Below the pieces are notes generated by a model that did no database searches, had not been told where the DNA came from, and worked only from the letters and a program-made list of their open reading frames with translations. Below, piece by piece: positions 47,018 through 60,595 of a DNA stretch of 64,000 nucleotides. Position 1 is the stretch's first letter, and the number at the start of each line of letters is the position of its first letter. Source of the DNA: Centroberyx gerrardi (taxonomy: Eukaryota > Chordata > Actinopteri > Beryciformes > Berycidae); assembly GCF_048128805.1 (NCBI RefSeq), contig NC_136005.1, positions 13,418,975-13,482,974 of the forward strand, read 5' to 3'. Made by a program: the position numbers and the translations under genes.

Positions 47018-47562
47018 GATCACAGTGGTTTAAATGTTTATTATCTTTAAACTGTGTCTAGTTTGCCGTGAAAGCTATTATGACCACTACGCAAAGAATG
47101 AACTGGACTACCGGCTAGCTAGCTAACTATATGAAGGACAATCCTGTGCACAAGGGCTGAGTCAATAAAGTTGCGTTCAAATGAGCGATTTCAGAGCCGC
47201 TGATTCGTTCAGTCGTGTAGTTGTTGTATTTCGTTCATTTTATTTCATTAAAACTTAGTACACAATATTTGTTTTTTTCTGAAAGACATTTATTTCAAGG
47301 AACAGACATGTTAATCATACCAAGAAAACATAACTGCTATACGTTTGCTATTTCTTTCGGAGAACCTAATCTCGCCTGCCTCAAGTTCAATAAACCTCTT
47401 ATCTGATCACATTTTACACACCCCTTTTTAGAAATACACACTCAAAGAGAGAGAAAGAGAGGGGGTGGGGGAGTTACGTAAACGACCCTTGCTTCCCTCA
47501 TATTGCAGGTCTGAAAACTAGAATTCCGAAGTCTACGGTCATTCCTCAAAAAAATTTGCAAA
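47018..47562. promoter_or_regulatory. Shared bidirectional promoter of micos13 and hsd11b1l
   Basis: 545 bp between two divergent start codons. It contains clusters of TAGCTAGCTG/GTTAGCTA-type tetramers (also extending into micos13 intron 1) and a GA run at 47,445-47,462. No TATA box is apparent. Function is inferred from position. Confidence 0.55.
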
Positions 47563-50500
47563 ATGAGAACTTTCACGAAACTCATACTAGTTGGTGTGGG
47601 CGTTGCTTTCCTGGCTGTCAAGTGGACTGCACCTAGTTTCGATCCAGGTAAGGGTGATGCAACTGCAATATAATAGTAATGTTTTGTGCTGTTGTTGAGT
47701 ATATATAGTTAAAACTATAGTTGTTGACATTTAGGTAGTTTCTTTTTTATGTTTAGGAGAAATTGCCTAGATGATAATTCAATGGCAGCTGGTGGTTATG
47801 GACCTGCAGGTGATTATAATATGCCATTATATAATGTTATTAATTGATAAAATGGTGCTTCAGGGTGTAAAATAGACACTTAAAAGCTTAAAAGTGAATT
47901 GGTCTACCACTAAATTTAAGAATTCCTATATGTTAATGTAGCCTATTGCCTAAGACAATAAATCACTGATTCAAATCCAAAAGCTTGAAACCAGATGAAT
48001 AAGGTGTGGTGTCATCAAAATATACAGCTGAGAGATGATCCATAGATAATGAAGACTAATGAAACTCATGTAATGTTTGCTTTTACATTAATTTGAGCTG
48101 TATTGTATAATACTAACAGTTCTGAGTGAGGTACTGTATCGATATCTACAGAAAATTGCTCAAGGTGCTGTCACTGTGAACTTTCTCATCTTGTCCAATT
48201 CATTCTCTATGGAGCTATACACCTATACTGTATGTGTCATTGCAGTTTGAAAAGTGTGTTTCCCATTTTCAGTGGAAACATTACTGAACGGTCATAGGGC
48301 ATTAACAACAAATCAAAATGGTAAAATTGAATTTCCCTTTGATCACTATGATAGGCTACACTACTCGTCTATGCTAAAACAAAATCTGTGTGCATGATGA
48401 TGTTGATTGAATCTTGACGATTCCCTGGGGAAATTCAGTATTAATAAATATGCCCAATCTGACAAGCTGAAAATGATGAATAATCTGACATGCTTTCCTC
48501 TTGTGACTATGGTCACATGTCAGCGAGAGCTCACTGTATTCATTCACATTGTACAGTGTACAGAGTTCATTTTCCACAAGTAATGAAATGATATGGTGCT
48601 GCCCGAGTACATGCACACCCACAATAAGTAATGAGATTTATTTGTTATTTATTCTCAAGAAACCTTTGACAATTATATATTCTGAGGTAACTGGTAAAAA
48701 AAAAGGTTAATTTCAATGTGTTACAACATTTACAACATTTACAAAGAAGTGTGGTCACAGTTATTGGCACCCTTGCTCCGTGGCAAATTTCTTTTTGATT
48801 TGATACATCTGCTCAGAATATAACCCATGTGAGTCATGAGATTGGTGTTATATTCCACTGGGATGCTCTGGTGAGCCTTGACTTTTGTACCTTGCTTCTG
48901 AAATCTCAGTTGGCTTTTCATCCATACATCAAGTTTGGCTATCTTTTTTACTCTGGTGTAGAGTGGGCCAAATAGTATACCAGTCTGCAAAATCACTATT
49001 ACCTTGTACACTGCTTCCCCTGTGCCTACAAATGTGTATGGAGAACTTTATAGTGAGGCTGTCACTTGCATTTACCCTTGTAATATAGGAAAGAAGGAAG
49101 ATGGAAGGAAAATAACCAGGAGAAATCTTGAAATCTTGCCCAAAAATGTAACATTAAACTGACAAAATTGACATTAAATTGACTAAACAAAGTTGTTAAA
49201 CTTATTGCAAGGTGGTACTGAAGTTATGCTTTATGGTTTAAGATAATGTACTCAACTCTTTGATGTTTCATTAGGGAACATGTTACCAACTTTACATATG
49301 GCAGCGCAGAGCACAGAGGTTTATTCAAATGCATGACAGTGCAGTTCAGGCTTTACAGAGCATTCCAAAGAAATGCACCATGAGTCTAGTGACCATGAGT
49401 CATATTCTAAATATCTATCGAGGACTTTGACTGGCTTCTAATCTTTTTATGGTAAAGGTTATGAAATGCACATCACATATCACAGTGGTTCTAGTAATTA
49501 TGGAGAGCACTGTAATGGTTAGATAGCAAACATTTTTGACTATATAGGAGTGTGATAATGAACTTACCACTGTACTGAAGAAAAAATCGAGTTTTAAGTG
49601 TAATTTTCTGCACAAGATCATACCCCATTCCCACCAAGAATTAGCAATTCTAGACCGGTTCATATTCATAACAATTGCCTCATTCAGCAGTAGTAAGGAG
49701 CAGTTCTTGTGGTCTGTTTTTTTGAGTGATATTGATGATTTTTTACTGTGTAATACAGTGATATTAGTGTCAGGGTTCATGATGGGCTTAGAGCGAAATA
49801 TCGGGCCAGTATTGGCCTTTTATTAAATATCGGATATCGGCCAGCCATGTTTTCTACTGCTGATACGATGGAGGTTCCTCCCCGACCACAGATATAGAAA
49901 AAACAATTTGTAACTTCTGCAATGAAATTTTATTGTGTTTGCATACATTTGATTTATTCATTTAACAGTTTAATAATGTTTTTAATGAATTCTTTAGTAA
50001 CTAAACCCCAAACCTAAATCTGTGGTGAAGCCTGACACCTAATGGTGAACTGGCCATCTGTCACCACCTGTTGCACTCTAAGGTGACATCACCTGGCATC
50101 AAAGATCAGCCAATAGCAGATGGCCAGTTCAGTACCCTACTTTTCACCATTAGGTGTCAGGCTTCGCCACAGAATTGGGTTTGGGGTTTAGTTACTCTTT
50201 AAAGGCAGTAATATATCCCAGATTTCCCCTATGAATGGGTTGGATGGGTCCCTCTGTCTTAAGGAGCTGCTGGGTTTCATGGTCTAATTGCAGATTTAGG
50301 GGATTTTCCACCCCAACAAGAATACAATTCTGGAGGAAGTACTGAATCCTTGTAATGTTTGGCATGAAAATGAGAAAAAAAAAGATATTGAATATCGGCA
50401 CAAAATATTAGCTATCAGCAGTTTTATCAGTATTGGTATGGAAATTCAAAAACCATATCGGTTGCACACTAGTTTGAACTCTTATTTATCGTCATCAACA

Positions 50501-51633
50501 AAACATGGGGTTACAGTACACATGAATGTGTCTTTGCCAAATCTTCCTCTGTTTTATGTGTTTCATGTATTGTTGTGTGTTATGCCCAATATTACTGTAT
50601 CAACATTTTTACTGTTTTGTTTCAGAGTCTCTGAAAGGTGCCAGGGTTCTGGTGACCGGAGCCAGTACAGGTATCGGCGAACAAATCGCATATCACTACG
50701 CCCGCTTTGGTGCCCAGATTGTTATTACAGCAAGGAGGGAGAATGTTCTACAGCAGGTCAGTGAACTTCACAACATATGGATAGACTCAAGAGCCCACAC
50801 ACTGAATTCTGCATACATTTATCAAAACTCAGACCAATAAATGCATAAATAATGCATGCACTTTGTTAGCAGAAAACAGTGTGTAGGCTTTATTTTTCTT
50901 CATATTTTCCATTCTGTCCAGTGGTTGTTGAGGATTATATGTTTACCGTACCATGGTTTCATAGAGTCCATAATACAGATTTGCTAGTTAAAATAACATT
51001 GCATTCACACAGAAATTGAAAAGGACAGAATGCATAGATTAGGCCTGGCTGCAGGTGGATAAAGCACCACTGATTCATTGATTGGAGTGCCTGTATCAAA
51101 GCCACAGGTGTTTTCTATACTCTTTTCTGCTACTGAACAGGTCCGTTAACCCATGTTTTCCAATACTGGTGTACAGGTGGCAGAGAAGTGTCTGAGTCTG
51201 GGCGCCCAGAAAGCTCTGTACATATCAGCGGACATGGCCAGTGAGTCAGACCCAGACAGAGTGGTGAGTTTTGCTCTGGACCAGCTGGGAGGGCTGGATT
51301 ACCTGCTGCTCAATCACATCGGACCGAGCCCCTTCAGCATGTGGGGGGGAGACGTGGATCACACCAGGTGGCTGATGAAGGTAATGCAGCCTATAGTCTA
51401 TTACTGTTACACAGTGCTACTCAACCTTTTTGGTTCATGACCCCTTAAAACGAAGCAAAGCCTACTATGATTTTCCCTTTTCAGGTTGTTTCATTTGATT
51501 AATTATCAGAGGAAGAGACTGAAAACTATTCAGTATTTCACAGGAAAAAATAGAAAATTTGAGAAAAATAGACATTATAATAAATGTATACAGTAGAAAT
51601 ATATATATATTTTGTCCTATCCCTTTTCATTTT

Positions 51634-51699
<66 letters not shown>

Positions 51700-53079
51700 A
51701 AGGTCAATTTCTTCAGCTATATTCAGATGGCTTGGAAAGCTTTGCCCTCCCTTGAGCAAAGTAAAGGTTCACTGGTGGTTGTCTCGTCACTTTTAGGTAG
51801 GTTTGACAAACCATTTCACAGAGATGTTGATGAACAATTCTGCTTATTGCCAGCAAGCTATGAAACATACATCTTGTCCTTAAGTGTCTTTTAATATTCA
51901 ACTTTCAACAGTGATATTGACTGTGGGAAATGTAATGTTATTCCAAAAATTCTGTTGCAAGCTGAATGATGTTTGATGCTTTTGGATGCTGAATGATGCT
52001 TCATGCTGACTGGGTGACACAAATAATACTCTTTCAGTACAATGTCCAGTCTTATCAATATGTAAAGTGACTAATAGCACATCATTATCTTGGGAATTAT
52101 TGCAAGAACAAGTCATGTCAAAACAAGGAAGGAGGAAGGGAGGATGTTTCACGGTAAAGAAATTTGCCTTGCACAAAATGTGTTGGAAAACACTATGTGT
52201 TTGATTGTATTCTGACATGTGTTGTTGTTTCAGGTAAAATACCCAGTCCCTTTGTGGCACCTTACACCTCAACAAAGTTTGCCTTGAATGGCTTCTTCGG
52301 GTCCCTGCAGCATGAGCTGGCTATGAAGAAGAGCAATGTATCCATCTCTATATGCACGCTGGGGCTCATTGATACTGAATCAGCTATGGAGAAAATCAAG
52401 TGAGTCAAAATACACTCAGAACATCCTATAATAGCCTGTGACAAGTCAGTGAAGTCAAATTGTAAAGCTTTTTTTAAAATCAGTATTAGGTGTTTATCTT
52501 ACAGCTACAGCAAACTGATGATCAATCAGTATCAGATTGCTGAATTTAATATTTAATTTGTTTCTATTTAATAGTGCAGAAACGATTAGGTGATCGACAG
52601 AATCATTTTAGTCATTTTAGTCATTTTAGTCAAGTAAAAATACCAAACATTTGCTGGTTACAATTTCACAAATACTAAGATTTTGCTGATTCCTCCATTT
52701 CATATCATTATAAAATGAATACTTTGGGTTTTTCGGCTGCTGGTCAGACTAAGTAAGACATTTGAAGAATCACTTAGGGCTCTGGGAACTTGTGATGGCC
52801 ATATGTCATTATTTTTGACATTTTATAGACTAAATGATTCATCGATTAATCGAAAAAATAATCAGTATCATAATCGGTGTTTTTCTGTGTCCTAGGGGAA
52901 TCACTGATGTTCCAGCCTATCCTGCCACAGATGCAGCCTTGAACATCATCGCTACAGGAGCCACGAGGCAGCAGGAGCTCTTCTACCCCTGGTTCACCTG
53001 CATTGTCAGTCTTGTCAAAGACTGGTTCCCCTCCGTCACAAACCATATCATCCGGAACACCTACAGATACCACCCATGA
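47563..53079 (+). CDS. hsd11b1l: 11-beta-hydroxysteroid dehydrogenase 1-like (short-chain dehydrogenase)
   Basis: Six coding exons: 47,563-47,647; 50,626-50,756; 51,177-51,380; 51,703-51,796; 52,234-52,399; 52,896-53,079, encoding 287 residues, the normal length. An N-terminal hydrophobic anchor (residues 6-20) fits an ER membrane or secreted form. The classical SDR signature is complete: TGASTGIG at 39-46 for NADP(H) binding, ARR at the end of strand 2 favouring NADP, NHIG at 118 in place of NNAG, and catalytic S169, Y182 and K186 (YTSTK). It is an oxidoreductase related to 11beta-HSD1 (HSD3/SCDR10 family), with the physiological steroid substrate uncertain. Intron 1 is 3 kb and full of repeats. 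The acceptor before exon 4 is preceded by a long GT run. Head to head with micos13. Confidence 0.93.
47648..49784 (+). other. hsd11b1l intron 1, left part
   Basis: No coding sequence is seen. About 48,740-49,090 resembles an interspersed repeat (GTTATTGGCACCCTTG near its left side), family not identified. Confidence 0.4.
49785..50480. mobile_element. Dispersed repeat with ATATCGG motifs, split by a hairpin element
   Basis: Both sides carry ATATCGG/TATCGGC-type sequence common to a fish hAT-like repeat (49,795-49,835 and 50,388-50,470). The middle contains the palindromic element at 49,996. Assignment is tentative. Confidence 0.35.
49996..50196. mobile_element. Palindromic hairpin (MITE-like) element
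   Basis: The left arm from AGTAACTAAACCCC pairs with the right arm ending GGGGTTTAGTTACT. The arms run about 65-75 bp at roughly 85 to 90 percent complementarity, with a spacer of about 60 bp. Both arms contain CCTGACACCTAATGGTGAA or its complement. Confidence 0.7.
51636..51694. repeat. (GT)n microsatellite abutting a splice acceptor
   Basis: 59 bp of perfect GT, ending 8 nt before the AG of hsd11b1l exon 4 (51,703). Only TTTTCAA separates the run from the acceptor, so it takes the place of a polypyrimidine tract. Confidence 0.95.
52570..52866. mobile_element. Dispersed repeat in hsd11b1l intron 5
   Basis: Has the GATTAATCGAAAAAATAATC end and the ACGATTAGGTGATCGACAGA start of a very common teleost non-coding repeat, ending 30 bp from exon 6. 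The family is not assigned. Confidence 0.4.
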
Positions 53080-54600
53080 AAACCGGTTATCTATGGCTCC
53101 ATTTTGCATATCTTTTCCATTTCGCTATCTTCTACACAACATTCAATGCGTTGATATTTAATTGTTTTAGATGCTGTTACATCTAACTTATTTGAACACT
53201 AATGTAACAGAAATGTATTTACTTTAAACCCCATTTATCACGCGGAGCATGTTGATTGATTGACTGTGTATTATGTTCCTGTGGACAAGCCTGTCTGTAA
53301 GTCATGTATTCCACTACCTAAATATAGCTTTACTAATCTGAATCATCATACATTTTTGTCTTAATATTTTAGCCTTCCAGTTGCATAATATTTTTCCTCC
53401 CAGGCAAATGGATCATGTTATTATATATAGCAATCTGACCCTTGCCCCATTTTTTCTCATCTTGCTTTTGGGAGAGGTCCAGTTAAAAAAAGTCAACACG
53501 GGAGAAAAGGTCATGGCTAGTGTGTGTTTTCTCTTGGCCTACCTACTGAGGAGGACAGGCTTATACCCTGCTATGAACAGTACTGTAAATGTCCACATGA
53601 GGGCAGTAGTGGCAAAGTAATGAAGTGAGATTCCTCCATTAGGAGCAGATCTGTAGCTCCCAAGACATTTTTACCCAGGGCAACCAGTGTAGCTGACATG
53701 GTATTCCCTGTCCTACGAAATCCTAAATATGCAAACATGATGCCTTTGAAGGCGCTACGGTAAGCTGGTTTGAAAACATTTACTGTTAAACTGTTTACAG
53801 TATAATAATATATATATGACTAACATTGGACACATTTGAAGAGCTTCCTTACAAAATGAGATGAAAAAAGTGTCATCCACTCTTACAAAATGACATGCAG
53901 AACAAAAAAAAAAAAGATAAAAGATAATACTTATTTTAGAGAACAGGAGGTAGCTCAAGTCCTTGGTTGACAGAATGTGTTTTGTGTGCAGGGTGGCTAC
54001 CTCAGTTTCCCCTTGGGGATCAATAAAGTTTATCTGTCAATCAATCAATCAAAATGGTGTCATGTTCACAGATTGGACCATCAATATTTGTAATATTTTG
54101 AATATACTGAATGATGAACTTCAGCTAATGATTTTTTTATTTTTCAAAATGGACATATGCCGTTTTGGAAATTAACTTTTCTTTTTGAATTAGACCCCCC
54201 ACCTCCACTTCTCCCTCGGTCCTTCCTGTTCCTCACCCCTCTGCACTGGATTCCTCTCCATCTCCATTCTTCTCTGCTTCATTCAGTTTCTCCCCTCCTT
54301 GCCATTGCTGGCCACAGTATAGGCGTTGCAGACTTCCTGCAGAGTGGGGGCTTTCTCTGTGGGGTCCTTGTGTCTTTGTTCATCATCCCCAAGGCACCGC
54401 GGGCCTCCTGTGAAGTGGTGGGCCTAATCCATCATGGTGGTCTTCTCTATTATAATACGGCCCTGAGGTTGTACCCTGCTGGCACAGCGCAGTTTGCTTC
54501 TGTATACCAGCAGTGAGTTGACTGAAAAACAATAGTATCCAATTGAAAAGTAAAAAAAAAAAACAGCTTTAAGAGCAATTTCACCTGGATGCCCATACAT
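53080..54600. other. hsd11b1l 3' UTR and flank
   Basis: No gene is seen. At 53,985-54,052 a CTTGGGGATCAATAAAGT segment with a (TCAA)n tail is the 3' end of a fish LINE or SINE. An ORF at 54,157-54,516 is proline- and leucine-rich low-complexity translation and has no gene signal. Confidence 0.55.
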
Positions 54601-55863
54601 TACTCCCCTATAGCAAAATTAAGTGACCTTGAATTTGTAATGTAAAGCTTTGACATGTATGCTTGTATGCTTGCATGCTAATGACTGTGTGATTTTCTTG
54701 CACTCTGCTGTTTTCCCGTAAGCCGAATCTTTTGATTGATATGACTGATGGGGAGAAGTCATTGAAATAGATGTTGTCTTTGTCCTTCTCTGGGGACTCT
54801 TTTGATGATTTGAGAGGATTGTGAAGACGGTATAATCCCTCTGCAGATGCAGTGGAAATAATCTCTCTCTCTCTCTCCCTCCCTCTCTCTCTTTCTCTCT
54901 TTCTATCACACACACAAATATGGTGGGGCCTCCTGGGGAGGGGAGCAGGCATGGCCTGGGAGAACAGCCAGTAACACCTGCAACAGATTAGTGCTCCTAA
55001 TGCTAGGTAATAAATCCTCTCACCCTCCTCTAGCATCTCCATCTCCACCAAGCATGGAAACCAGGCTGGGGAACATTCACACATGCTTAAAACACTGACC
55101 GTAACACACGCACACACACACACACACTCACACACACACACACCCCCCAAACCATTCATGCATCCACAGAGGTATTTATTGGTCCAACACAGTTATTGTC
55201 CACTTTGTCCACAACCTCTTATACACTCACCATCTTATTGGTTCAGTGTCTTGGAGATTTTCCTCAGGGTTTTAGACCTGGGCCTACATCAAGATCAAAC
55301 ATTTTCATTATGGCTGCCAACAGTCAAGGCCAAGACCAAAGCTGAGGCACGGTGCTTTACTGACTACACATAAAACTTAAAAGGTGCGAGTCTGCTTGGC
55401 CAACTGGACTCTGCATTACAGACATTTGAGAATGGAGGCTGAATTCTGTTTTAATATCCGTGATATTACGTATCAGTGAAGCATCTCAATGGCGACAGAT
55501 AAAGAAAGACAATCTGTGTATGTGCTACATTAGTAAAATCAAATGACATGTAAAATAGGTCTATAACCTTTTTTCCAGATAGCATATGTCCTCCGTTTTA
55601 TATTTGCTCCACAAGGTTTGCTGATGCAGCAGAAATGTCATGTCTCAGACCATAAATAGTCACCCATCCATTGAAATAGTATGGTGCACCTCAACCGTCA
55701 TGCGCCAATCTCAATTTATGGTCCTGGCTTGCCCTGGGTGTTTGAGCACAAAGGACACTGCTCCACAAATCTCCATCCAGCTTCATTCACCAGTTACTTT
55801 GAGCACCGTAGAAAGAATGGCCTTGGTGTACACACATGCACGCTTGCTTGTATGTTCACTAGC

Positions 55864-55913
<50 letters not shown>

Positions 55914-56820
55914 CATTTATCATCCATTTCCAAGAGAATGGGTTGCCTACTGGTGAGAATGGGACCCATGAGTCTCCCGTGTGAAGGCGGAGGAGGACGA
56001 CAAACAGTAAATCACAGCAAAGAGCTGACGCAGGCCTACACAGTCTCCTGGTGGTGTAAGCCTGTGTTCTCCCACACATGAAGACCACACATCTAACCCC
56101 ACAGCATCACACTATGATGCAGCAGCAATTTATAGGTCAGAGTTGGTCGCTCCCTCTCCTGTGTCTGATTCCGCAATCGTTTTCTATGTGTTTTACGCCT
56201 CTGGTTTTAGTGTTGCTCTATGATGCTGGGAATGTACTTTCCAAGGAAGTAGCTTTGACATAATGATGGAAAAAGTGGACACAACAAAGAGGATAATTTT
56301 ACATGACTGTTCATTCGTATAGTAATGCACTGTTTTTTAATGCTAGGTCAAGTCAAATATATGAAAAATGAATGTATGAAATTCTTAAAAGAACAAGTTT
56401 GTCATAAAGTCCTTTGACAATATAAATCCCTCCATCATGAGGCCTTCTGAAGCTGCAATACTTAAAACACTGAGTTACAGTATACAGTGTGTAGTGCAAG
56501 TACAGTTGCACATAATATAAACTTATTGAATAAGACAAAGATGTTTGAAGCATATTGTAAGTAAAGACTCTTACTAATAAAACATATACCATACATGTGT
56601 TTTACAGATTTTCTGTGATGTAAATGTTATATAAATTCAAATTTCCCAGCCATTTATTGGCTCTTCACATCGAATCCAACCATTGATCTTGTTGTGCGAG
56701 CAGATTAAGTTGGAAAAGAATGTTAATCTTCCTGAATACCAAGCTTGTGCATGACCTCCGAAAAGTTTTCACAAAACACTGAGCTATGATAACAAAAGGA
56801 GAGAGCGAGCGAGAGAGAGG

Positions 56821-56854
<34 letters not shown>

Positions 56855-57140
56855 GAGAGAGAGAAAGGGGACAATATGAAAACCTATGAAAGGGAGCGTC
56901 AGTGTGAATAAAAACAGTGTGGGTGTGAGAGGTGGCTGAGGTGGCCCTGTGGCCCCTGACCTCCTTCCCCCAGCTCCATTCAGAGCAGCACAATGGTTGA
57001 CACCTGTGTCCTTTCAGTACTGGCACTATTATTATTTACATCAGTCAGTGGGAGAGAGAGGGAAAGACGGACAGAGAGGCCAGAGCTGCTGTGAAGTAGA
57101 GAAGGCCAGCCTCCTCCCGCCTCTCTCAAAGACAGGTACC

Positions 57141-57187
<47 letters not shown>

Positions 57188-58007
57188 CTCTTCCTCTCTA
57201 ATTATTTGAGATAACTCCAAACACATAGACGGAAGGAGAGGATACACAAGGAGGAAAGACGGGGTGTTTTTACATCCTGTAAAGGTCTGTCTTTCTATTC
57301 CAGTTCATCTCTCATCCACTTCATCTCATCACCTCTTTCACAATTAATGCCGAAGGTGTTGGATGGGGTCAGAAAAAAAAAAACAAACTCTGATTTTAAT
57401 TCTTCATGCAACACACAAACCTGGATCTGTAAGGGGGGGGGGGGGGGCGCTTATTACTGCCAAAAAATGGTTGCTGCTCCTGAAAGTCTTTTTTTCCCTC
57501 TCTCTTTTGATAATTTCTCTATTTTGGCCCCTTCACTTCTTTATTCAAAAGAACAAAAACAAGAGTAGAAAAGAATTGACACCCATCTGTTTTCACCCAA
57601 ACTCTCCCAATTAAAAATGATATGCTGGAGGTTATATGCTCAGGTTTCTCCAACTTCAGAGTGTCTTGCACTAGCTAACAATAATAGTACAGTTTCAATG
57701 ACATCTGATACGATAAAATACGGACCCAAACTGTTTTGATTCTGTTTAAGAATTTAATGATGTACGTAGGACAATCATTTCGTTATGTTCTTGTCTTTTA
57801 TCCCTCTGTTGCTGATCAGGCTGGTGGGGCGAGTCACAGGGAGCATGGGTGGCAGGGTGGGGGTTACATGAATTCTTCTTTTTTTTTTTTCATTGGGGGA
57901 GAGAAAGCCCAATTAACAAAGGATAAGAAGTGAACCGTAAACACCCTCAACAAGGCCCAACAAACCTACAAGAACAAGAGCTGGCTTTCTCTCTCTCTCT
58001 CTCTCCT

Positions 58008-58057
<50 letters not shown>

Positions 58058-58476
58058 CCCTCTGTCGACCCCCTCCTCCCTCCTTTCTCTCCCCCCTCGC
58101 TCACTCACTCTCTCTTCCACTTCCCCCACAAAAGGAAGGCTCAGAGCTTACAAAGTGCCAATTAACACTGAATGTTTGCCCCTCGCACCTCCCTCTCTGA
58201 ACTGCTGACAGCTCTGGTGTTTGGGTTAATACCAAAGGCCTGCAAAGAATTATAATTCTCCTCCTTGCCCCATCCCCCCCTTTCTCTCCCTCTCCTATCC
58301 TTTTATTTTGTTTCCAATGGGGTGGTTTTACAGTTCAATGCACGTTCAAAGGGTGATATAAAATGACTTTCCAAAGAATTTCATTTGGGGAGAAGAGGGG
58401 CTGTGTTGCATTGGGGCAGCCAGGGGCAGGTCCAGGGATAGGGGGACCATGGGGAGAGACAGAACCACCAGGGAGA

Positions 58477-58530
<54 letters not shown>

Positions 58531-58930
58531 TGGTAGAGGAGAAGGTGGTTGTTGAGATAGCACAAGAGATATTTGTATCATAATGCATATCGATCACAGT
58601 TCTGTTTCATTTTGTCATGATAGCATAAGATGGTGGCGTGCCATTATTGTTTGTCTGTAATTTCTGTCACTGAACCAGACATTTATATGAGTTCTCTCTG
58701 TTGGCTTTTTCTGCCGTTTGCTGTTTCTCCCTTTGTCACGAGCACATTGTATGCAAAAGAAAAACACAAACGTGACCCCAATTTGCACAGAGTGAACAGC
58801 ACAAGCAAACGTAACACACACACACACCCACACACGCGCAGACATACACACACACCTTCTTTTCCAGTGGAGCCGTAGGTCCCAGTTGAGATGAAGATAG
58901 TGGTTTGGGTCATTTATCAAAGGAAAGGCT
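54601..58930. other. Gene-free region with dense (GA)n/(CT)n tracts, part 1
   Basis: No exon with splice sites and a conserved frame was found on either strand. Simple tracts: CT 54,861-54,903; CA 55,103-55,143; GT 55,865-55,911; GA 56,798-56,868; CT 57,142-57,185; a run of 17 G at about 57,431; CT 57,986-58,055; GA 58,471-58,528. Few interspersed repeats are recognised between them. Confidence 0.6.
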
Positions 58931-60531
58931 GTGCCATGCTTGTTTTTCTCCCTTGCGAGCGCCAATAAATCAGCCTACTGAATAAAAGAGTGGCCAATGA
59001 GAAGGGGTGAGAGGGTTAAACCCTGAGAGAAACGGAGACCCCCAGACTCTTTAAGGGAGCTTCTGCCTGGGCTCAATTCCCTGCTCAAACTGGGTCTGCC
59101 TTGACAATTTATGACCTCTTGGGACCCGGTCTATGCTGCCCTCGCCTCTTTCTTTTCCTTTGGTTGAGGTGATCAGTTAAAATGGCTTATTCAGACACAT
59201 CGAGCAGGGTTCGCCTTGGATTTTGCTTTTGTCCAGAAAAGGGCTTGGTGTATTCTGCTAGATCCCAATACAGTGTGGAGGCAATATACAAGGAAACATG
59301 CATTTGATGGCTAAGAGCAAACCAAGTTCCCCCTCACACCATCATCTTCTTTTATTGTTTCTTTACAAGAAGAGGCCTTAACAAAAGGGCCTTCCTCTTA
59401 CGATGTCATTCCTTGTGATACATGGCCCTGAAGAGAGAGAGGGCGAGTGGAGTGGAACCAAGTTGAACTGGCTTTATTTACATTCAAGTAAGGGGAGCTG
59501 AGCAGAGAGCTGACATGACCTGACACGGTTCATGGTTCCACCAGCGAGGGCTGGCTGGGCCTCCACCTCAACCCTGAGACCCCGGGGTCAAAACGCTCTG
59601 CAGCCTCTGAGGGATGAAGACGACTGGAGAGACATGTGACTGTGGCCTCCGCTCTAAATCCGGGAATCCAGGACTTACTGAAGACAAGGAAAGCACAAAA
59701 TGGTTACTTAAGGCCTGGGAGGGTTGCTAAAGAATTCACCTGAGAGCAAATAAAGTATATATGCACAAGGAATTAGATTTCAAAATTTCAAGACATATGA
59801 TCAGACTACAGTATATCATCTTTATCTGGAGATTTATTTGGAAACAGGTGCTTCCCCTCTAGCTGTGCTGCCAGGCGGTGAAGGAACACTCCGTCTCCTC
59901 TCTGTAACATCTGATTCACATGAACTATAATTTCTCCTTAGCCCTACTTCCTGAATGACGGATCTAAAGGTCAGTGATGTGGCCGTGTCAACTGGGGGTC
60001 GTGAGAAAAGCAGAAAGGAGCACGCGCCTAGAATTAGATGAATGTCAAAATTCGCTCTGCTTCTTTCTCAAAAATGGACCCAAGTGAGAGGAGCCACTTT
60101 GGCCACAATGCAAATACAGGTCTCTCTCTCTCTCTTTTTCTCTCTCCCTCTGTGAATCACAATTTCCTCTCTCCTACATTTATACATTTCTCTCTTTTCT
60201 TCTCTGTCTCTCCTCCCTCATTCCCACTGAGCCCATAGGAATTTCCCTCAGCAGGAGTAGTGATGTGAGCGGTCTGTGCATGTCTGGAGTCTGGGTGACC
60301 CCGTCAGCACCGAGCAGAGTGGAGCTGAGCGGAGCAGTCCGGCCATGGGGGCCGAAAAGCCCTGTGGGACCCAAATCTGGCCCATATTCCAGGCCCGTTC
60401 TGCACCAGATTGGATCCTGGGTTGTAACTCACCCTCCGTCGGCAGTTCGGGACGGTGTGGAGGTGGGGGTGAAACGCAGGTCAGCCAGAGAAGGCTTGCT
60501 TTACTGTCTGTCTCAGAGAATAAGGGAGAGA

Positions 60532-60595
<64 letters not shown>

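Noticed and set aside
54157-54516. 119-codon ORF after hsd11b1l
   Set aside because: Starts in low-complexity Pro/Leu/Ser sequence, matches no known family and has no flanking splice sites or conserved frame.
54608-55159. 183-codon minus-strand ORF
   Set aside because: Runs through CA/GT and CT simple repeats (Cys-Val and Arg-Glu repeats); no domain.
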